A stretch of DNA of 62,665 nucleotides from Gammaproteobacteria bacterium (lineage in GTDB: Bacteria; Pseudomonadota; Gammaproteobacteria; Pseudomonadales; Azotimanducaceae). A program made the translations under genes and the position numbers. Positions 35,259 through 44,595 of this stretch are shown one piece after another. Every line of letters starts with the position of its first letter. Within the stretch, counting starts at the first letter, position 1. Location of the stretch: assembly GCA_012269545.1 (NCBI GenBank), contig JAAXKB010000011.1:1-62665 (forward strand), given 5' to 3'. The notes under the pieces are model-generated. The model had not been told where the DNA came from. It did no database searches and saw only the letters and a program-made list of their open reading frames with translations.

Positions 35259-36709
35259 CAATGGCCGTCGGCTACGCGGCGTTGAGCGTAATGTTGCTGA
35301 GCATCGTGGCTTGGCGACTGGCAACGCGCTATCGCTGCGCCAGTATTGCGGATATTTTCTGGCCCCTTCATCACCTGCTTGCCGCCGTCATTTTACTGGT
35401 CCTGCTTCCCGCAGCCGACTCTTGGATGCACGTTATCGTGATGGGTCTGCTGGTGGTCTGGGCCACGCGTCTGGCCACCCATTTGACGGTCAGACAGGCG
35501 GGTGCGCCAGAAGACCGACGGTATCGAGCCATTCGTCAACGCGTCGGCGATAACTTTGATAGCAAAAGCCTCCTCCTAATCTTCGTTCCCCAATCGCTTA
35601 TGGCTTGGGTGATGACATTGCTGCTTATCCCAGCACTGAGCGCACCAGCATGGAACCTGTTTGCCTACGCAGGACTCGGCCTAGCGACAGCGGGTTTGAT
35701 CTTGGAGGTCGCAGCAGACGTTCAGCTTGCTGCGTTTTTGAAAGACCCCAAATCGACCCGCGTTCTGGATACAGGCCTGTGGTCTATTTGCCGGCACCCT
35801 AACTACTTTGGTGAGTGGCTTTTTTGGCTCGGTATGGCTATCACCGCCTTCAGCCTGAGCGACAACTTCGCATTCCTTGCGGCGTTGCCCATGTTGTTAC
35901 TGACATTTTTGCTGCTCCGATTTACTGGCGTCGTTCGTACCGAAAGCGATCTACACAGCAGACGCCCAGAATACAAAGCCTACCAAGAAGCAGTGCCTGC
36001 GTTTTTTCCCAACCCATTCATACTATGGCGGAAGATTGCTGAGCACGTCGCAGACCGGCCGAAACGTTCCGGCAGACAAATGAGTTGGTGGGCTTTATTG
36101 CTGGTGCTTGGCACCGATAGCATCGAGCCTGCGTCTGCTGACGTCGACGGAGCGCAGACTTGGTTCTTTGACGTTAAAATTGACGGAAAAGATGTGGGGT
36201 ACCACTCGTTCACGACGCGCCGTGATGGAGACGGTTTCGACGTCGAGGCTCGAGCGGAGTTTCGTTACAAACTCCTCGGCGTCACGGTTTTTTCTTACGA
36301 CCATGAGGTCTTCGAACAGTATGACCTGAACATGTGTCTGCAGAGTATCGCCAGCGAGACCAAAACCAATGGCGACGTTCAGCGCCTGCGGGGCTCAGCG
36401 AACGCAGGAAGCTTCGTCTTGCAGACTGATGTAGAAAGAGTAGTCGACGAGAGCTGCTTAATCACCTTTGCCTACTGGTCGCCAAGCCTGTTGACTCGCC
36501 AAAAGCTGCTCAATGGCCAAACCGGCGATCTTGTCGACGTTTCCGTCGCGCAATTCACGCCTCCGGGCGAAGGCTTCCCGAAAAACGCCTACTCAATAAC
36601 CGGTGAGAAAATTGACATCACTCTCGGATACAACACTCAAGGTGATTGGCGGGCCTTAGAATCCAGACTCGGCAATGGTCGAAGGCTCTCCTACCATCTG
36701 CGCCCATAG
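35255..36709 (+). CDS. DUF1295 membrane protein fused to DUF6134-like domain
   Basis: 484-aa fusion. Residues about 1-265 form a DUF1295/steroid 5-alpha-reductase-like membrane domain with about six helices and the signature ICRHPNYFGEWLFWLGM. Residues about 295-484 form a soluble beta-rich domain resembling DUF6134 (TWFFDVKIDGKDVGYHSF, VFSYDHEVFEQYD). Between them, Met276 opens a stretch, MSWWALLLVLG, ending in PASAD, that looks like a signal peptide, as if two genes merged. ATG 36080 could also serve as an internal start, though it has no clear ribosome site. Downstream partner of the NTF2-like lipoprotein. DUF1295 proteins are thought to act on lipids. The first domain is sure; the second is from memory. 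Confidence 0.87.
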   Translation: MTMAVGYAALSVMLLSIVAWRLATRYRCASIADIFWPLHHLLAAVILLVLLPAADSWMHVIVMGLLVVWATRLATHLTVRQAGAPEDRRYRAIRQRVGDNFDSKSLLLIFVPQSLMAWVMTLLLIPALSAPAWNLFAYAGLGLATAGLILEVAADVQLAAFLKDPKSTRVLDTGLWSICRHPNYFGEWLFWLGMAITAFSLSDNFAFLAALPMLLLTFLLLRFTGVVRTESDLHSRRPEYKAYQEAVPAFFPNPFILWRKIAEHVADRPKRSGRQMSWWALLLVLGTDSIEPASADVDGAQTWFFDVKIDGKDVGYHSFTTRRDGDGFDVEARAEFRYKLLGVTVFSYDHEVFEQYDLNMCLQSIASETKTNGDVQRLRGSANAGSFVLQTDVERVVDESCLITFAYWSPSLLTRQKLLNGQTGDLVDVSVAQFTPPGEGFPKNAYSITGEKIDITLGYNTQGDWRALESRLGNGRRLSYHLRP

Positions 36710-36811
36710 CTCCCCGCAGAGCGCGCAACGCGGGTAAAACCCCCTCCGCCCGAAACTTTGACTTGTTCATTTAAAGTGTGCAATCTCACGCTATCTTAGG
36801 GGAACACTACT

Positions 36812-39625
36812 ATGAAAATGACTTGGACTTCAGCGGCCATTGGCTGCTTAATCACCGGGTTCTCGCTATCGGCACTTGCCGACGATGAGGGCCGTCGAAT
36901 CGAAGAGGTAATCGTCACTGCGGAGAAGGTCGAAGCTACCGTCTCTGATACATCGATTTCCATTACGGCCATCGGCAGTGAAATGCTCGAAGATATGGGC
37001 ATTCAGTCTGCGAATGAATTTGTCAACTACATACCTGCAACCACACGCGACGATTACGACATTCGTATTCGAGGCGTTGGCCGGAATTTTCGCGCCTTGG
37101 GTGGCGACCCAGGCGTTGCTACATACTACAACGGCGTTTACTCCGAAGACTCGCTGATCGCGTTGACAGAAAACGCTTTATTCGATGTTGAACGTATCGA
37201 GGTGCTGCGCGGCCCGCAGGGAACCTTGTACGGCCGCAACTCGATCGGCGGAGCGATCAACTACATTCTGAAAAAACCTACCGAGACGCCCTATGGCTTG
37301 GTGCGTGCGCAGTTTGGGTCCAACAGCAACCAAGAATTTTACGGTGTTGTCTCTGGCCCAATTACCGACAATCTTGGCGTTCGGGTTGTCGCCTCTGACC
37401 GGCAAACCGATCCCTTGCTAAAGAGCGTTACTGCTGGTCCGGGCGCGGACAGCACCAACGACTCCAACGTCGCTATCTCTTTCGCATGGAAGCCCATGGA
37501 CTCCCTTAGCGTTGATGCTCGGGTCAATCAAAGAAACTCCGATCGTATCATCGGTGGTAGCGTCATCATCAATGAAGGCTGGGGCAGCTTTCGCGGGACG
37601 CGTATGACGGACGTGTACGCCCAAGGCATTCGCTTGGTTGATGCAACGACTCCTGGGGCACAACTCTTCACCAACCCCTACACCGGAGCGACCGCCTATG
37701 GCGCGACCAACCGCCCCGGGGTAGACCTAGCACCGCAGCGGCCAAATGCAGCCTTCGGACAAACACCCTATCTGAACAGCCCGGACAACCTTGATAACGT
37801 CGCCCATGAACTGCTGACGAGCGGCTACAACCGCGAGGGTTTCGATCAACGCGGTGCATCTATGACGGTTACTTGGGACGCCCGTGAAGATCTGACCGTA
37901 AAATACATACATGGCTATAGTGACTTTGCATATACCTTCGACTACGACTACGACGATTCCGACAGTCAGATTCTTGATTACGGCGTAGACGTTCTGGAGG
38001 ACATCTACAGTTATTCCCATGAACTCCAGTTTCTCTGGGACGTTAATGACAACCTCTTCCTAACAACAGGCTTGTATTACTTTAAGAGCTCGCGGAACCA
38101 AGATTATGGGCTCCACGATAGAGCGTCCCAGGGCCGCATTCAAAACGCAGCAAACTACGGCACTCTTGGCGCGTTCCTGCCATCGTTGGGCATCGTAACT
38201 ACTCCACTGAACATGCAAAGCGCGCCTATGAACCGATTGGTGTTGGGCACGTGGCAGGGTGACACTTTTGGCGACGACTATGCGTATCACCACGACAATA
38301 CCAACAAGACCGAACAGACGGCGATCTATTCCCAAGGTGAATATCGCTTCAATGATGAATGGGCGCTGACAATAGGTGTGCGCTGGGCAGAGGATGAAAA
38401 AGCCGTTAGCGAAAACCGTGGTGGCCTCTACGAAGCCAACGATGTTTGGTGGGGACTATTTGATGCACCGTTTTTTGTCGTACCAGGCACCGGTGGTTTG
38501 ACAGCAGGTCAGGTTTTGCGGGGCCCTGCGGTAACAGGAATCCCCGACTTGGGCATCCCCGCCGCAGCCTTCGCAGGCTTTACTGATCTTGCCTGGACGA
38601 ACTTTTACATGGGCGCGGGTGTACCGACGGGCAATCCAAACCAGCCCTTAGCACCGACGTGTTCTCTTGATGCCCGAGAATGTGCTAATCCTTTGCGGAT
38701 GGCTGGTATACCGCTGGCTTTTGTCTCCTTAGCGGAAGACGAACAGACTTGGAGCGAAACCAACTGGCGAGTCAATCTTGATTGGACGCCCAATGAAGAC
38801 ACTCTGATTTACGGTTACGTAACAACCGGCTACCGCTCTGGAGGCTACGGCTTAGGCATTCTCGACGCACGAGCTGGTGGCGCCGGCGGTACCCCAGTAG
38901 GTATTTTGTCGTATGACAAAGAAACGGTCACCGCCTACGAGCTGGGCTACAAGGGCACGCTCTTTGACAGCACTGTTCAGTTGTTTGCGGCGATCTATAC
39001 GTACCAGTATGACGATTACCAAGATCAGGTTGATGTCTATGACCCCGTTCAAGGCACCTCAAGAGACATCCCTGTAAACACAGGAGAAACATCAAACTCT
39101 GGTATTGAAATCGAGGGCACATGGCTCGCGACGGATAACCTTACCCTTAACGCGAACTACAGCTACACCGAGACCGAATACAAAGATGACATCACCCTCT
39201 TAGAGGACGAAAATCATCTGGCTCCGCGCCCTCTCTTCGGTGGAACAAGCTTCAACATCAATGGAAATTCATTGAAGGGCATTCCAGACCACAAATTCAC
39301 TGCATGGGCAGTGTATGAGTGGACCTTACCGAGTGCTGCGACGGTATCGCTAAATGGCGCATACTCCTACACGGGCGAGTATAACAACGACTCTATCGAG
39401 CGAGATTATGACAAGATGCCCGAGCGTCACCGTGTCGACATGAGCTTGATCTGGCGCTCCGCGGACATGAAGAGCCGCGTACGGTTGTTCGTTGATAATC
39501 TCACCGATGAGACTAATTTCCGTGAGTTGGGGCAGGCAAACCACAACGATAACTTCCGCTTGCAGGGAACACTGCTTGGCGAAAGAACGTTTGGCATCGA
39601 CATTCAACGCGAATTCGGTGGCTAA
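36812..39625 (+). CDS. TonB-dependent receptor
   Basis: 937-aa outer-membrane receptor with a signal peptide ending about SALADDE, a TonB box-like EEVIVTA, a plug domain (about 45-165, with IEVLRGPQGTLYGRNSIGGAIN) and a long beta-barrel ending in the aromatic-rich RLQGTLLGERTFGIDIQREFGG-type terminus. GGGGAA precedes ATG 36812. Receptors of this length in oligotrophic marine bacteria import organic molecules as often as iron chelates. No siderophore genes are near; the CoA-transferase/PhyH/ligase block follows across a terminator. The ligand cannot be told from sequence. Confidence 0.94.
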   Translation: MKMTWTSAAIGCLITGFSLSALADDEGRRIEEVIVTAEKVEATVSDTSISITAIGSEMLEDMGIQSANEFVNYIPATTRDDYDIRIRGVGRNFRALGGDPGVATYYNGVYSEDSLIALTENALFDVERIEVLRGPQGTLYGRNSIGGAINYILKKPTETPYGLVRAQFGSNSNQEFYGVVSGPITDNLGVRVVASDRQTDPLLKSVTAGPGADSTNDSNVAISFAWKPMDSLSVDARVNQRNSDRIIGGSVIINEGWGSFRGTRMTDVYAQGIRLVDATTPGAQLFTNPYTGATAYGATNRPGVDLAPQRPNAAFGQTPYLNSPDNLDNVAHELLTSGYNREGFDQRGASMTVTWDAREDLTVKYIHGYSDFAYTFDYDYDDSDSQILDYGVDVLEDIYSYSHELQFLWDVNDNLFLTTGLYYFKSSRNQDYGLHDRASQGRIQNAANYGTLGAFLPSLGIVTTPLNMQSAPMNRLVLGTWQGDTFGDDYAYHHDNTNKTEQTAIYSQGEYRFNDEWALTIGVRWAEDEKAVSENRGGLYEANDVWWGLFDAPFFVVPGTGGLTAGQVLRGPAVTGIPDLGIPAAAFAGFTDLAWTNFYMGAGVPTGNPNQPLAPTCSLDARECANPLRMAGIPLAFVSLAEDEQTWSETNWRVNLDWTPNEDTLIYGYVTTGYRSGGYGLGILDARAGGAGGTPVGILSYDKETVTAYELGYKGTLFDSTVQLFAAIYTYQYDDYQDQVDVYDPVQGTSRDIPVNTGETSNSGIEIEGTWLATDNLTLNANYSYTETEYKDDITLLEDENHLAPRPLFGGTSFNINGNSLKGIPDHKFTAWAVYEWTLPSAATVSLNGAYSYTGEYNNDSIERDYDKMPERHRVDMSLIWRSADMKSRVRLFVDNLTDETNFRELGQANHNDNFRLQGTLLGERTFGIDIQREFGG

Positions 39626-39642
39626 CCCTACTCAAGTGCTAT

Positions 39643-39672
39643 AAAAAACCCCGCGATAGCGGGGTTTTTTTT
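39643..39672. terminator. Bidirectional rho-independent terminator
   Basis: AAAAAACCCCGC-GATA-GCGGGGTTTTTT forms a perfect 12-bp stem with a 4-base loop, followed by T on the plus strand; the minus strand also ends in a T tract. It lies 18 bases after the TonB-dependent receptor stop and 37 bases beyond the convergent CoA-transferase stop, and serves both genes. Confidence 0.95.
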
Positions 39673-39708
39673 GCATGTCGCATCATGAGATGCGCAGTTC
39701 GCACTGCA

Positions 39709-40905
39709 TCAGTCAGGCAGCAGTTCATCGTCTTTTTGCAAGGCACCGTCGGCCACCAACGCATCCACAGCGGCCTCGCCATAACCCAGCCATTCTTCGA
39801 GCACCTGTGCATTGTGCTCTCCCCGATGTGGCGCGGGACCCCGCACACCGCTCGTCGCTGCGGAAAATCGATACGGCGATTGAGTCAGCGGCCGCGTACC
39901 GCCGGCCCGGTCATCCATTTGCACAATAGCGCCGCGTGACACCAAGGTCGGCTGCTCTACCACATCGGCGGGCTGACGCACCTTGCCCCAGGCCAGATTC
40001 ATCGTGTGCATCGCCTCTTCCACCTGATCCCACGTTTTAAGGGCGAGCATGTAGTCTGCGACAATGGCACGGCGCGTACTGATTTTTTCTGCGAGCGGTG
40101 TGTCCTTGCTGGTGGGATCGTTCACCCCCATCAGCTTCGTCAGCTGCATCCACAAAAAACGAAAGTCCGCCGATAAGAGGATCGGGCCCGCTCCCGTCGG
40201 CCATACGTCATTTGGCAGTGCCGCAGTGTCTTCTGCATCTTCCATGGCGTAATGCACCTGATCGTCCGTCGCAAACGTGGCGTCGATCATGGCGATGTCG
40301 ATGTGCTGCCCCTTACCAGTACGCTGACGCATGATCACCGCGGAAAGCAAACCGACCAAGCCATGCAAACTGGCATTGGTATCCGCTACGGAAAGCGGCA
40401 GATCCGTTAGCGCGATACCTCCACGATTGGTCTGCCGCTGCATCAAGCCGGCTTCCGCGTGAATGATGGGCGCATAGGCGGGCCGATGAGACTCGGGGCC
40501 GCCTTGGCCAAAACCTGAAATTGACAACATGATCAAACCTGGATTAACCGCCTGCAGCGTCTCGTAACCCAAACCCAAACGAGGCATCACATCCGGCCGA
40601 TAGTTTTCGATGAGAATGTCCGCTTTTGCTACCAAGGACTTCACCAAGTCCACGGCCCCCGGGGACCGCAGATCCATACATATGTTGCGCTTGCCCGCAT
40701 TCTGTTGATGGTAGTAACCCGGTAGGCCAGCAATATTGCGGCCCCACAGGCGGGTGACATCCCCGTCTGGCGGCTCGACCTTTACAACGTCGGCGCCTAG
40801 ATCACTCAACATACGGCCAGCAAAAGGACCCGCCAGCACTCTGGAAAAATCCAGAACTTTCAGGCCATGCAGTGGATAATGCGTATCGGATTTTTCTCTG
40901 GTCAT
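39709..40905 (-). CDS. CaiB/BaiF family CoA-transferase
   Basis: 398-aa class III CoA-transferase that moves CoA between carboxylic acids. It opens with GLKVLDFSRVLAGPFAGRML and has VVKVEPPDGD and MCMDLRSPGA-like blocks of the family. The catalytic Asp is Asp175 in LSVADTNASLHG. ATG 40905 is chosen because GAGGAA lies nine bases upstream; an ATG three codons earlier is adjacent to that site and less likely. Divergent from a PhyH gene, 69 bp between starts, suggesting a shared control region. In this setting it probably activates the acid processed by the neighbouring dioxygenase and ligase. Confidence 0.93.
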   Translation of the reverse strand: MTREKSDTHYPLHGLKVLDFSRVLAGPFAGRMLSDLGADVVKVEPPDGDVTRLWGRNIAGLPGYYHQQNAGKRNICMDLRSPGAVDLVKSLVAKADILIENYRPDVMPRLGLGYETLQAVNPGLIMLSISGFGQGGPESHRPAYAPIIHAEAGLMQRQTNRGGIALTDLPLSVADTNASLHGLVGLLSAVIMRQRTGKGQHIDIAMIDATFATDDQVHYAMEDAEDTAALPNDVWPTGAGPILLSADFRFLWMQLTKLMGVNDPTSKDTPLAEKISTRRAIVADYMLALKTWDQVEEAMHTMNLAWGKVRQPADVVEQPTLVSRGAIVQMDDRAGGTRPLTQSPYRFSAATSGVRGPAPHRGEHNAQVLEEWLGYGEAAVDALVADGALQKDDELLPD

Positions 40906-40974
40906 AACCCCCATTTCCTCAAACTACTCCAACCCCTTATGCTCTCACGACCTGACTCACAATAGGGAAGGACC

Positions 40975-42033
40975 GTGGCAAAAAAAGCACCGTTTAAGGA
41001 AAGCACGTTTCCCAGCGAACCGACATTAATCGCTGATACGCAAGTGCGCGGGAAACCCTTAGCCGAGCTCGGCTGGGCACAGGGCGACCCCGCTGGGATG
41101 AAGGAAACTCGGGACTACTTGGCGGCGAACAACGGAATTACCGGGTTGGAGCGACTGCAGCCAACGGATATTGACGACGCTGTGCGCATCTTTTATCGCG
41201 ATGGCTTCGTGGTAGTGGAAAACGTGCTGGATGAGGAACAGCTAAGACGCCTCAACGAGGCATCCGAGCGGGTGATTCGAGACATTTTAGCAAAGGACAA
41301 AAATCGCCGAGGCAACCGTGGCTCCCATCGATATTCGTTTGGCTCGGCCAGTGTTACCGGTCAGCTGCTACACGAACCTGCCTGGGCCATGCTTGCCGAC
41401 CTACCGACCTTAACGCCCATCATCACCGAGTTGTTTGGTAGCAAGGATTACATCCTGCGAGGCGCTGGCGGCGATTTTTGCCTGCCCGGCGCAGACACTT
41501 ATCAACCTTTACACTCCGACATGAACGACCGCATCGAATTTGCGGGGCAAACCTTTGGCTCCTTTCACGACCCCAGAGGCCGGCTAAATTATCGAGACCT
41601 GCCATGCCCTTACGTGTGCTGCAATTTTTTGGCCTGCGATTTTACCGCCATTAATGGGCCCACCCGACAAATCCCGGGCACCCAGCACAGCCAGCAAAAA
41701 ATTCCTAAACTGAGCGAAGAGCCTGAGTGGATGAAGCTCAGCGCCATCTGCCCGGCGCCCGCCGGCAGCGTGCTGATACGCGACACCAGAGCCTGGCACG
41801 GCGGCACTCCAAACCTGTCCGATCAGGTAAGAGCCATGCCCAACGCGGAATTTCATGCGCCTTGGTACCGGGAGCCTATGAATATCAGCATGCCCCGAGA
41901 AATCTACGAGACGCTCAGCGAACACGGGCAATACATTGCCCGTTACGTCGTCGCTCACCCAGGGCAGCAGCTGAAAACAGGTATACGAGACGATTTGGGC
42001 ACCACGCCGCCGGTGTTCAGAAAAAGAGATTGA
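40975..42033 (+). CDS. Phytanoyl-CoA dioxygenase (PhyH) family enzyme
   Basis: 352-aa Fe(II)/2-oxoglutarate-dependent hydroxylase. The iron ligands are H180-x-D182 (PLHSDMND) and His275 (AWHGGTPN). GTG 40975 is the start, with GGGAAGG just upstream. No signal peptide. It differs strongly from the PhyH protein at 5821, so the two are separate lineages. It stands divergent from the CoA-transferase gene and convergent with the RraA-like gene. A CoA ester or free acid made by its neighbours is the likely substrate. Confidence 0.88.
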   Translation: MAKKAPFKESTFPSEPTLIADTQVRGKPLAELGWAQGDPAGMKETRDYLAANNGITGLERLQPTDIDDAVRIFYRDGFVVVENVLDEEQLRRLNEASERVIRDILAKDKNRRGNRGSHRYSFGSASVTGQLLHEPAWAMLADLPTLTPIITELFGSKDYILRGAGGDFCLPGADTYQPLHSDMNDRIEFAGQTFGSFHDPRGRLNYRDLPCPYVCCNFLACDFTAINGPTRQIPGTQHSQQKIPKLSEEPEWMKLSAICPAPAGSVLIRDTRAWHGGTPNLSDQVRAMPNAEFHAPWYREPMNISMPREIYETLSEHGQYIARYVVAHPGQQLKTGIRDDLGTTPPVFRKRD

Positions 42034-42059
42034 GCGGCAACGGTCAACCTGATCGCTTG

Positions 42060-42764
42060 CTAATGAATTTCTGCCGCCTCGCCCTGAGCTTGGCGCAGTT
42101 TTTCGATGTCAAAATCCGGCTGCTGGGATGCCGAAATAATCACGGCCTCCCGCCGCGCGAGCTGTTCGGCGGTTTCCTTTATTTGACCGATCAGATCGGC
42201 AGGAATAACTACCGCCCCGTGTTGATCCGCATGAATGATGTCGCCGTCGATGACGCGCATTCCTGCCACATCGACGGGTCTGGCGTAATCCACCACATGC
42301 ACGAATGCGTGAGAAGGCAGGACGCTGGCTGCCAACATTTGAAACCCCTGCGCAATGTCGGGCAAGTCGCGCACACCTCCATCGGTGATCACGCCTTGGC
42401 AGCCAAAACCTTTATGAATATTGGAATTCACTTCTCCCCAAAGACAGCCATAGCCAGCATTGCCGTCCAAATCTTGAATCACAGCAATGCTCGGTTTCGG
42501 ACCTTGGTCAATGTATTCGTAATAGCCATCAGACAGAGCGCGTGCCTCTTTGCCGGACAAGTCAGATGGATGCGCCGCTCGGATCGTCGCTGTTCGCGCA
42601 TAACCCACCATGGGCGGTAGCTCGGGGCGCGTGCACACCAGTTGGGCGGTGGTAAAGCCATAGCCGCGCCGCTTTGGAATCAGCAGTTCCAATGCATTGC
42701 ACACGGTAGGGGTGTCCAACGTTTGCAGAGTCTTGATCAGCGCTTCGTCTAATTCTGTGTTCAT
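42060..42764 (-). CDS. RraA-like / HMG (4-hydroxy-4-methyl-2-oxoglutarate) aldolase family protein
   Basis: 234-aa member of the RraA/HMG-aldolase fold. The metal and substrate-binding block is GCQGVITDGGVRDLPD, and GEVNSNIHKGFGC precedes it. The family includes class II pyruvate aldolases and the RNase E regulator RraA. The extended N terminus, with TPTVCNALELLIPKRRG, favours a catabolic aldolase or decarboxylase over RraA. ATG 42764 is used; an upstream codon at 42803 would add 13 residues. Next to catabolic genes on both sides, so a role in breaking a keto-acid is likely. Confidence 0.85.
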   Translation of the reverse strand: MNTELDEALIKTLQTLDTPTVCNALELLIPKRRGYGFTTAQLVCTRPELPPMVGYARTATIRAAHPSDLSGKEARALSDGYYEYIDQGPKPSIAVIQDLDGNAGYGCLWGEVNSNIHKGFGCQGVITDGGVRDLPDIAQGFQMLAASVLPSHAFVHVVDYARPVDVAGMRVIDGDIIHADQHGAVVIPADLIGQIKETAEQLARREAVIISASQQPDFDIEKLRQAQGEAAEIH

Positions 42765-42897
42765 ATCGTTGTCTCGTTGGGTCGTGATGCCAACCTGTGT
42801 CAAGTTGGGTTATGTCTGCGCTTTCGCTACTCTCTAAGCTACGCACAGGCGCCATTATTGACGCAGCAAACGGGGTAGAGGAAGGGAGAATTTTAAC

Positions 42898-44595
42898 GTG
42901 TCAGATCATCAACCAAGCCGCGCAGACGTCCTGCGCACACTGACCGCAGCAGGCCAGACTTACGAGCTAATCGAAACCACTATATTCGGCAGAGACTGCC
43001 GATTTTTCAAAAACGCTCCGGCCACCTTGCGCGAATTGTTTGCCGACAGTGCTAGCGACGCAGAATTCTTGGTGTATGAAGACGAGCGCCTCACCTTCGC
43101 CGAAACATACGACAAATCCGCGCAAATCGCCCAGCTGTTGGTGCGCGATTACGGCATCGCAAAGGGCGATCGCGTGGCTATCTCCATGCGCAATTATCCC
43201 GAATGGGTCCTGTCATTTATGGCGGTAACCTCCATTGGTGGCATCGCTGTTGCCATGAATTCGTTATGGCGCCCTGATGAAATGGCCTACGGCTTAAACG
43301 ACAGTGGCGCCAAGGTTTTAATCGCTGACGACGAGCGGCTGGAGCGATTCGCACAGATTGAGGAGTCTTTGTCCATTCGCACAATCGCCGTTCGCACCGC
43401 TGCCTTTGCCAACAGCCCGGAACTCAGCGCGTTACTGGCATCACAGGCGGAAACTCATGGGGTATTCGCCATGCCTGAGCAGCGGCCGGAACCTGAGGAT
43501 GATGCAACGATTTTATATACCTCAGGATCCACCGGTCACCCCAAGGGTGTGGTGTCATGTCATCGAAATATTTTGGCGGCACTGCTGAGTTGGGAACTGG
43601 ATCAAACCTGCGGCGCAGCCATGCTGCCGGAACCACCTCCGCCTCCGGCCCAGCAAGCGGCAACCCTTCTGGCTGTTCCGCTGTTTCACGCCACCGGGTC
43701 CCACGCAGTCTATCTGGCCAGCTACCGACACCAGCGCAAGTTGGTGGCCATGTATAAGTGGGATGCGGCCACCGCCGCGCAGCTTATTGAAGAGGAGAAA
43801 ATCAACTCCTTTATTGCGCCCGCCGCCATGACCGGGGATTTGGTGCAAGAGGCCACCCGCACCCAACGAGACCTGAGCACCTTGGCGTCAGTGGGCGGAG
43901 GCGGTGCGCCGCGGGCGCCGGAACAGGTACGCAACATCGAAAAATCCTTCGCCAACGCTCTGCCCGGCACGGGTTGGGGCATGACCGAAACCAACGCCAT
44001 TGGCACCGGTATTGGCGGAGTTGACTATCTTGAACACCCGGAGAGCTCTGGTCGCTGTAGTGCGGTCATGGAACTGAAGGTCATCGACGAGCAAGGCGAT
44101 GAACTGTCGGCTATGGCACGCGGTGAACTGCTGATTCGCGGTGCGGGTGTCTTTCGCGGCTACTGGAATCGGCCTGATGCAAACGCAGAAACCTTTTTAC
44201 CTGGGGGGTGGATGCGCACCGGCGACGTCGCCTATCTGGATGACGAGGGCTATTTGTACATCGTTGATCGCATCAAAGACTTGGTAATACGCGGCGGCGA
44301 AAACATCGGCTGTGGCGAGGTCGAAGCAGCCCTGCTGGAACATCCGTTGATTCAAGAAGCGTCGGTTTACGCCATTCCGGACGAACGCCTTGGCGAAGAA
44401 GTCGGCACCACGCTGTATGTCTCTGCCGCCATTGACGAGGACGAACTGTCTGATTTTTTGCAAACGCGCCTAGCCAAATTCAAACTTCCTCGCCACATTT
44501 CTCAGCAGCGACAACCACTGCCCAGAACGGCCTCAGGAAAAATCCTCAAGCGCGATTTGCGCGAAGAGGCATGCCAGCGTCTCGGCTTGGCCTGA
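42898..44595 (+). CDS. AMP-dependent acyl-CoA synthetase/ligase
   Basis: 565-aa adenylate-forming enzyme that activates a carboxylic acid as the acyl-AMP and then the CoA ester. ATP-binding loop TILYTSGSTGHPKGV, A5 motif GWGMTETNA, hinge YLYIVDRIKDLVIRGGENI and the catalytic Lys in TASGKILKRDLR are all intact. GTG 42898 follows GGAAGGGAGA. A Pro-rich insertion (LPEPPPPPAQ) is notable near residue 245. Its stop overlaps the esterase ATG (TGATG), so the two genes are coupled: the esterase could free the acid that this ligase activates. Confidence 0.93.
   Translation: MSDHQPSRADVLRTLTAAGQTYELIETTIFGRDCRFFKNAPATLRELFADSASDAEFLVYEDERLTFAETYDKSAQIAQLLVRDYGIAKGDRVAISMRNYPEWVLSFMAVTSIGGIAVAMNSLWRPDEMAYGLNDSGAKVLIADDERLERFAQIEESLSIRTIAVRTAAFANSPELSALLASQAETHGVFAMPEQRPEPEDDATILYTSGSTGHPKGVVSCHRNILAALLSWELDQTCGAAMLPEPPPPPAQQAATLLAVPLFHATGSHAVYLASYRHQRKLVAMYKWDAATAAQLIEEEKINSFIAPAAMTGDLVQEATRTQRDLSTLASVGGGGAPRAPEQVRNIEKSFANALPGTGWGMTETNAIGTGIGGVDYLEHPESSGRCSAVMELKVIDEQGDELSAMARGELLIRGAGVFRGYWNRPDANAETFLPGGWMRTGDVAYLDDEGYLYIVDRIKDLVIRGGENIGCGEVEAALLEHPLIQEASVYAIPDERLGEEVGTTLYVSAAIDEDELSDFLQTRLAKFKLPRHISQQRQPLPRTASGKILKRDLREEACQRLGLA

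Noticed and set aside
39709-40905. Suspected loss of the catalytic Asp in the CoA-transferase, at YAPIIHAEAG
   Set aside because: The catalytic Asp of class III enzymes lies further on. It is present as Asp175 in VADTNASLHG, so the enzyme looks intact.
41727-42620. Plus-strand open frame of 297 codons over the PhyH end and RraA-like gene
   Set aside because: It is a shadow frame. The genes beneath it on both strands have clear family motifs.
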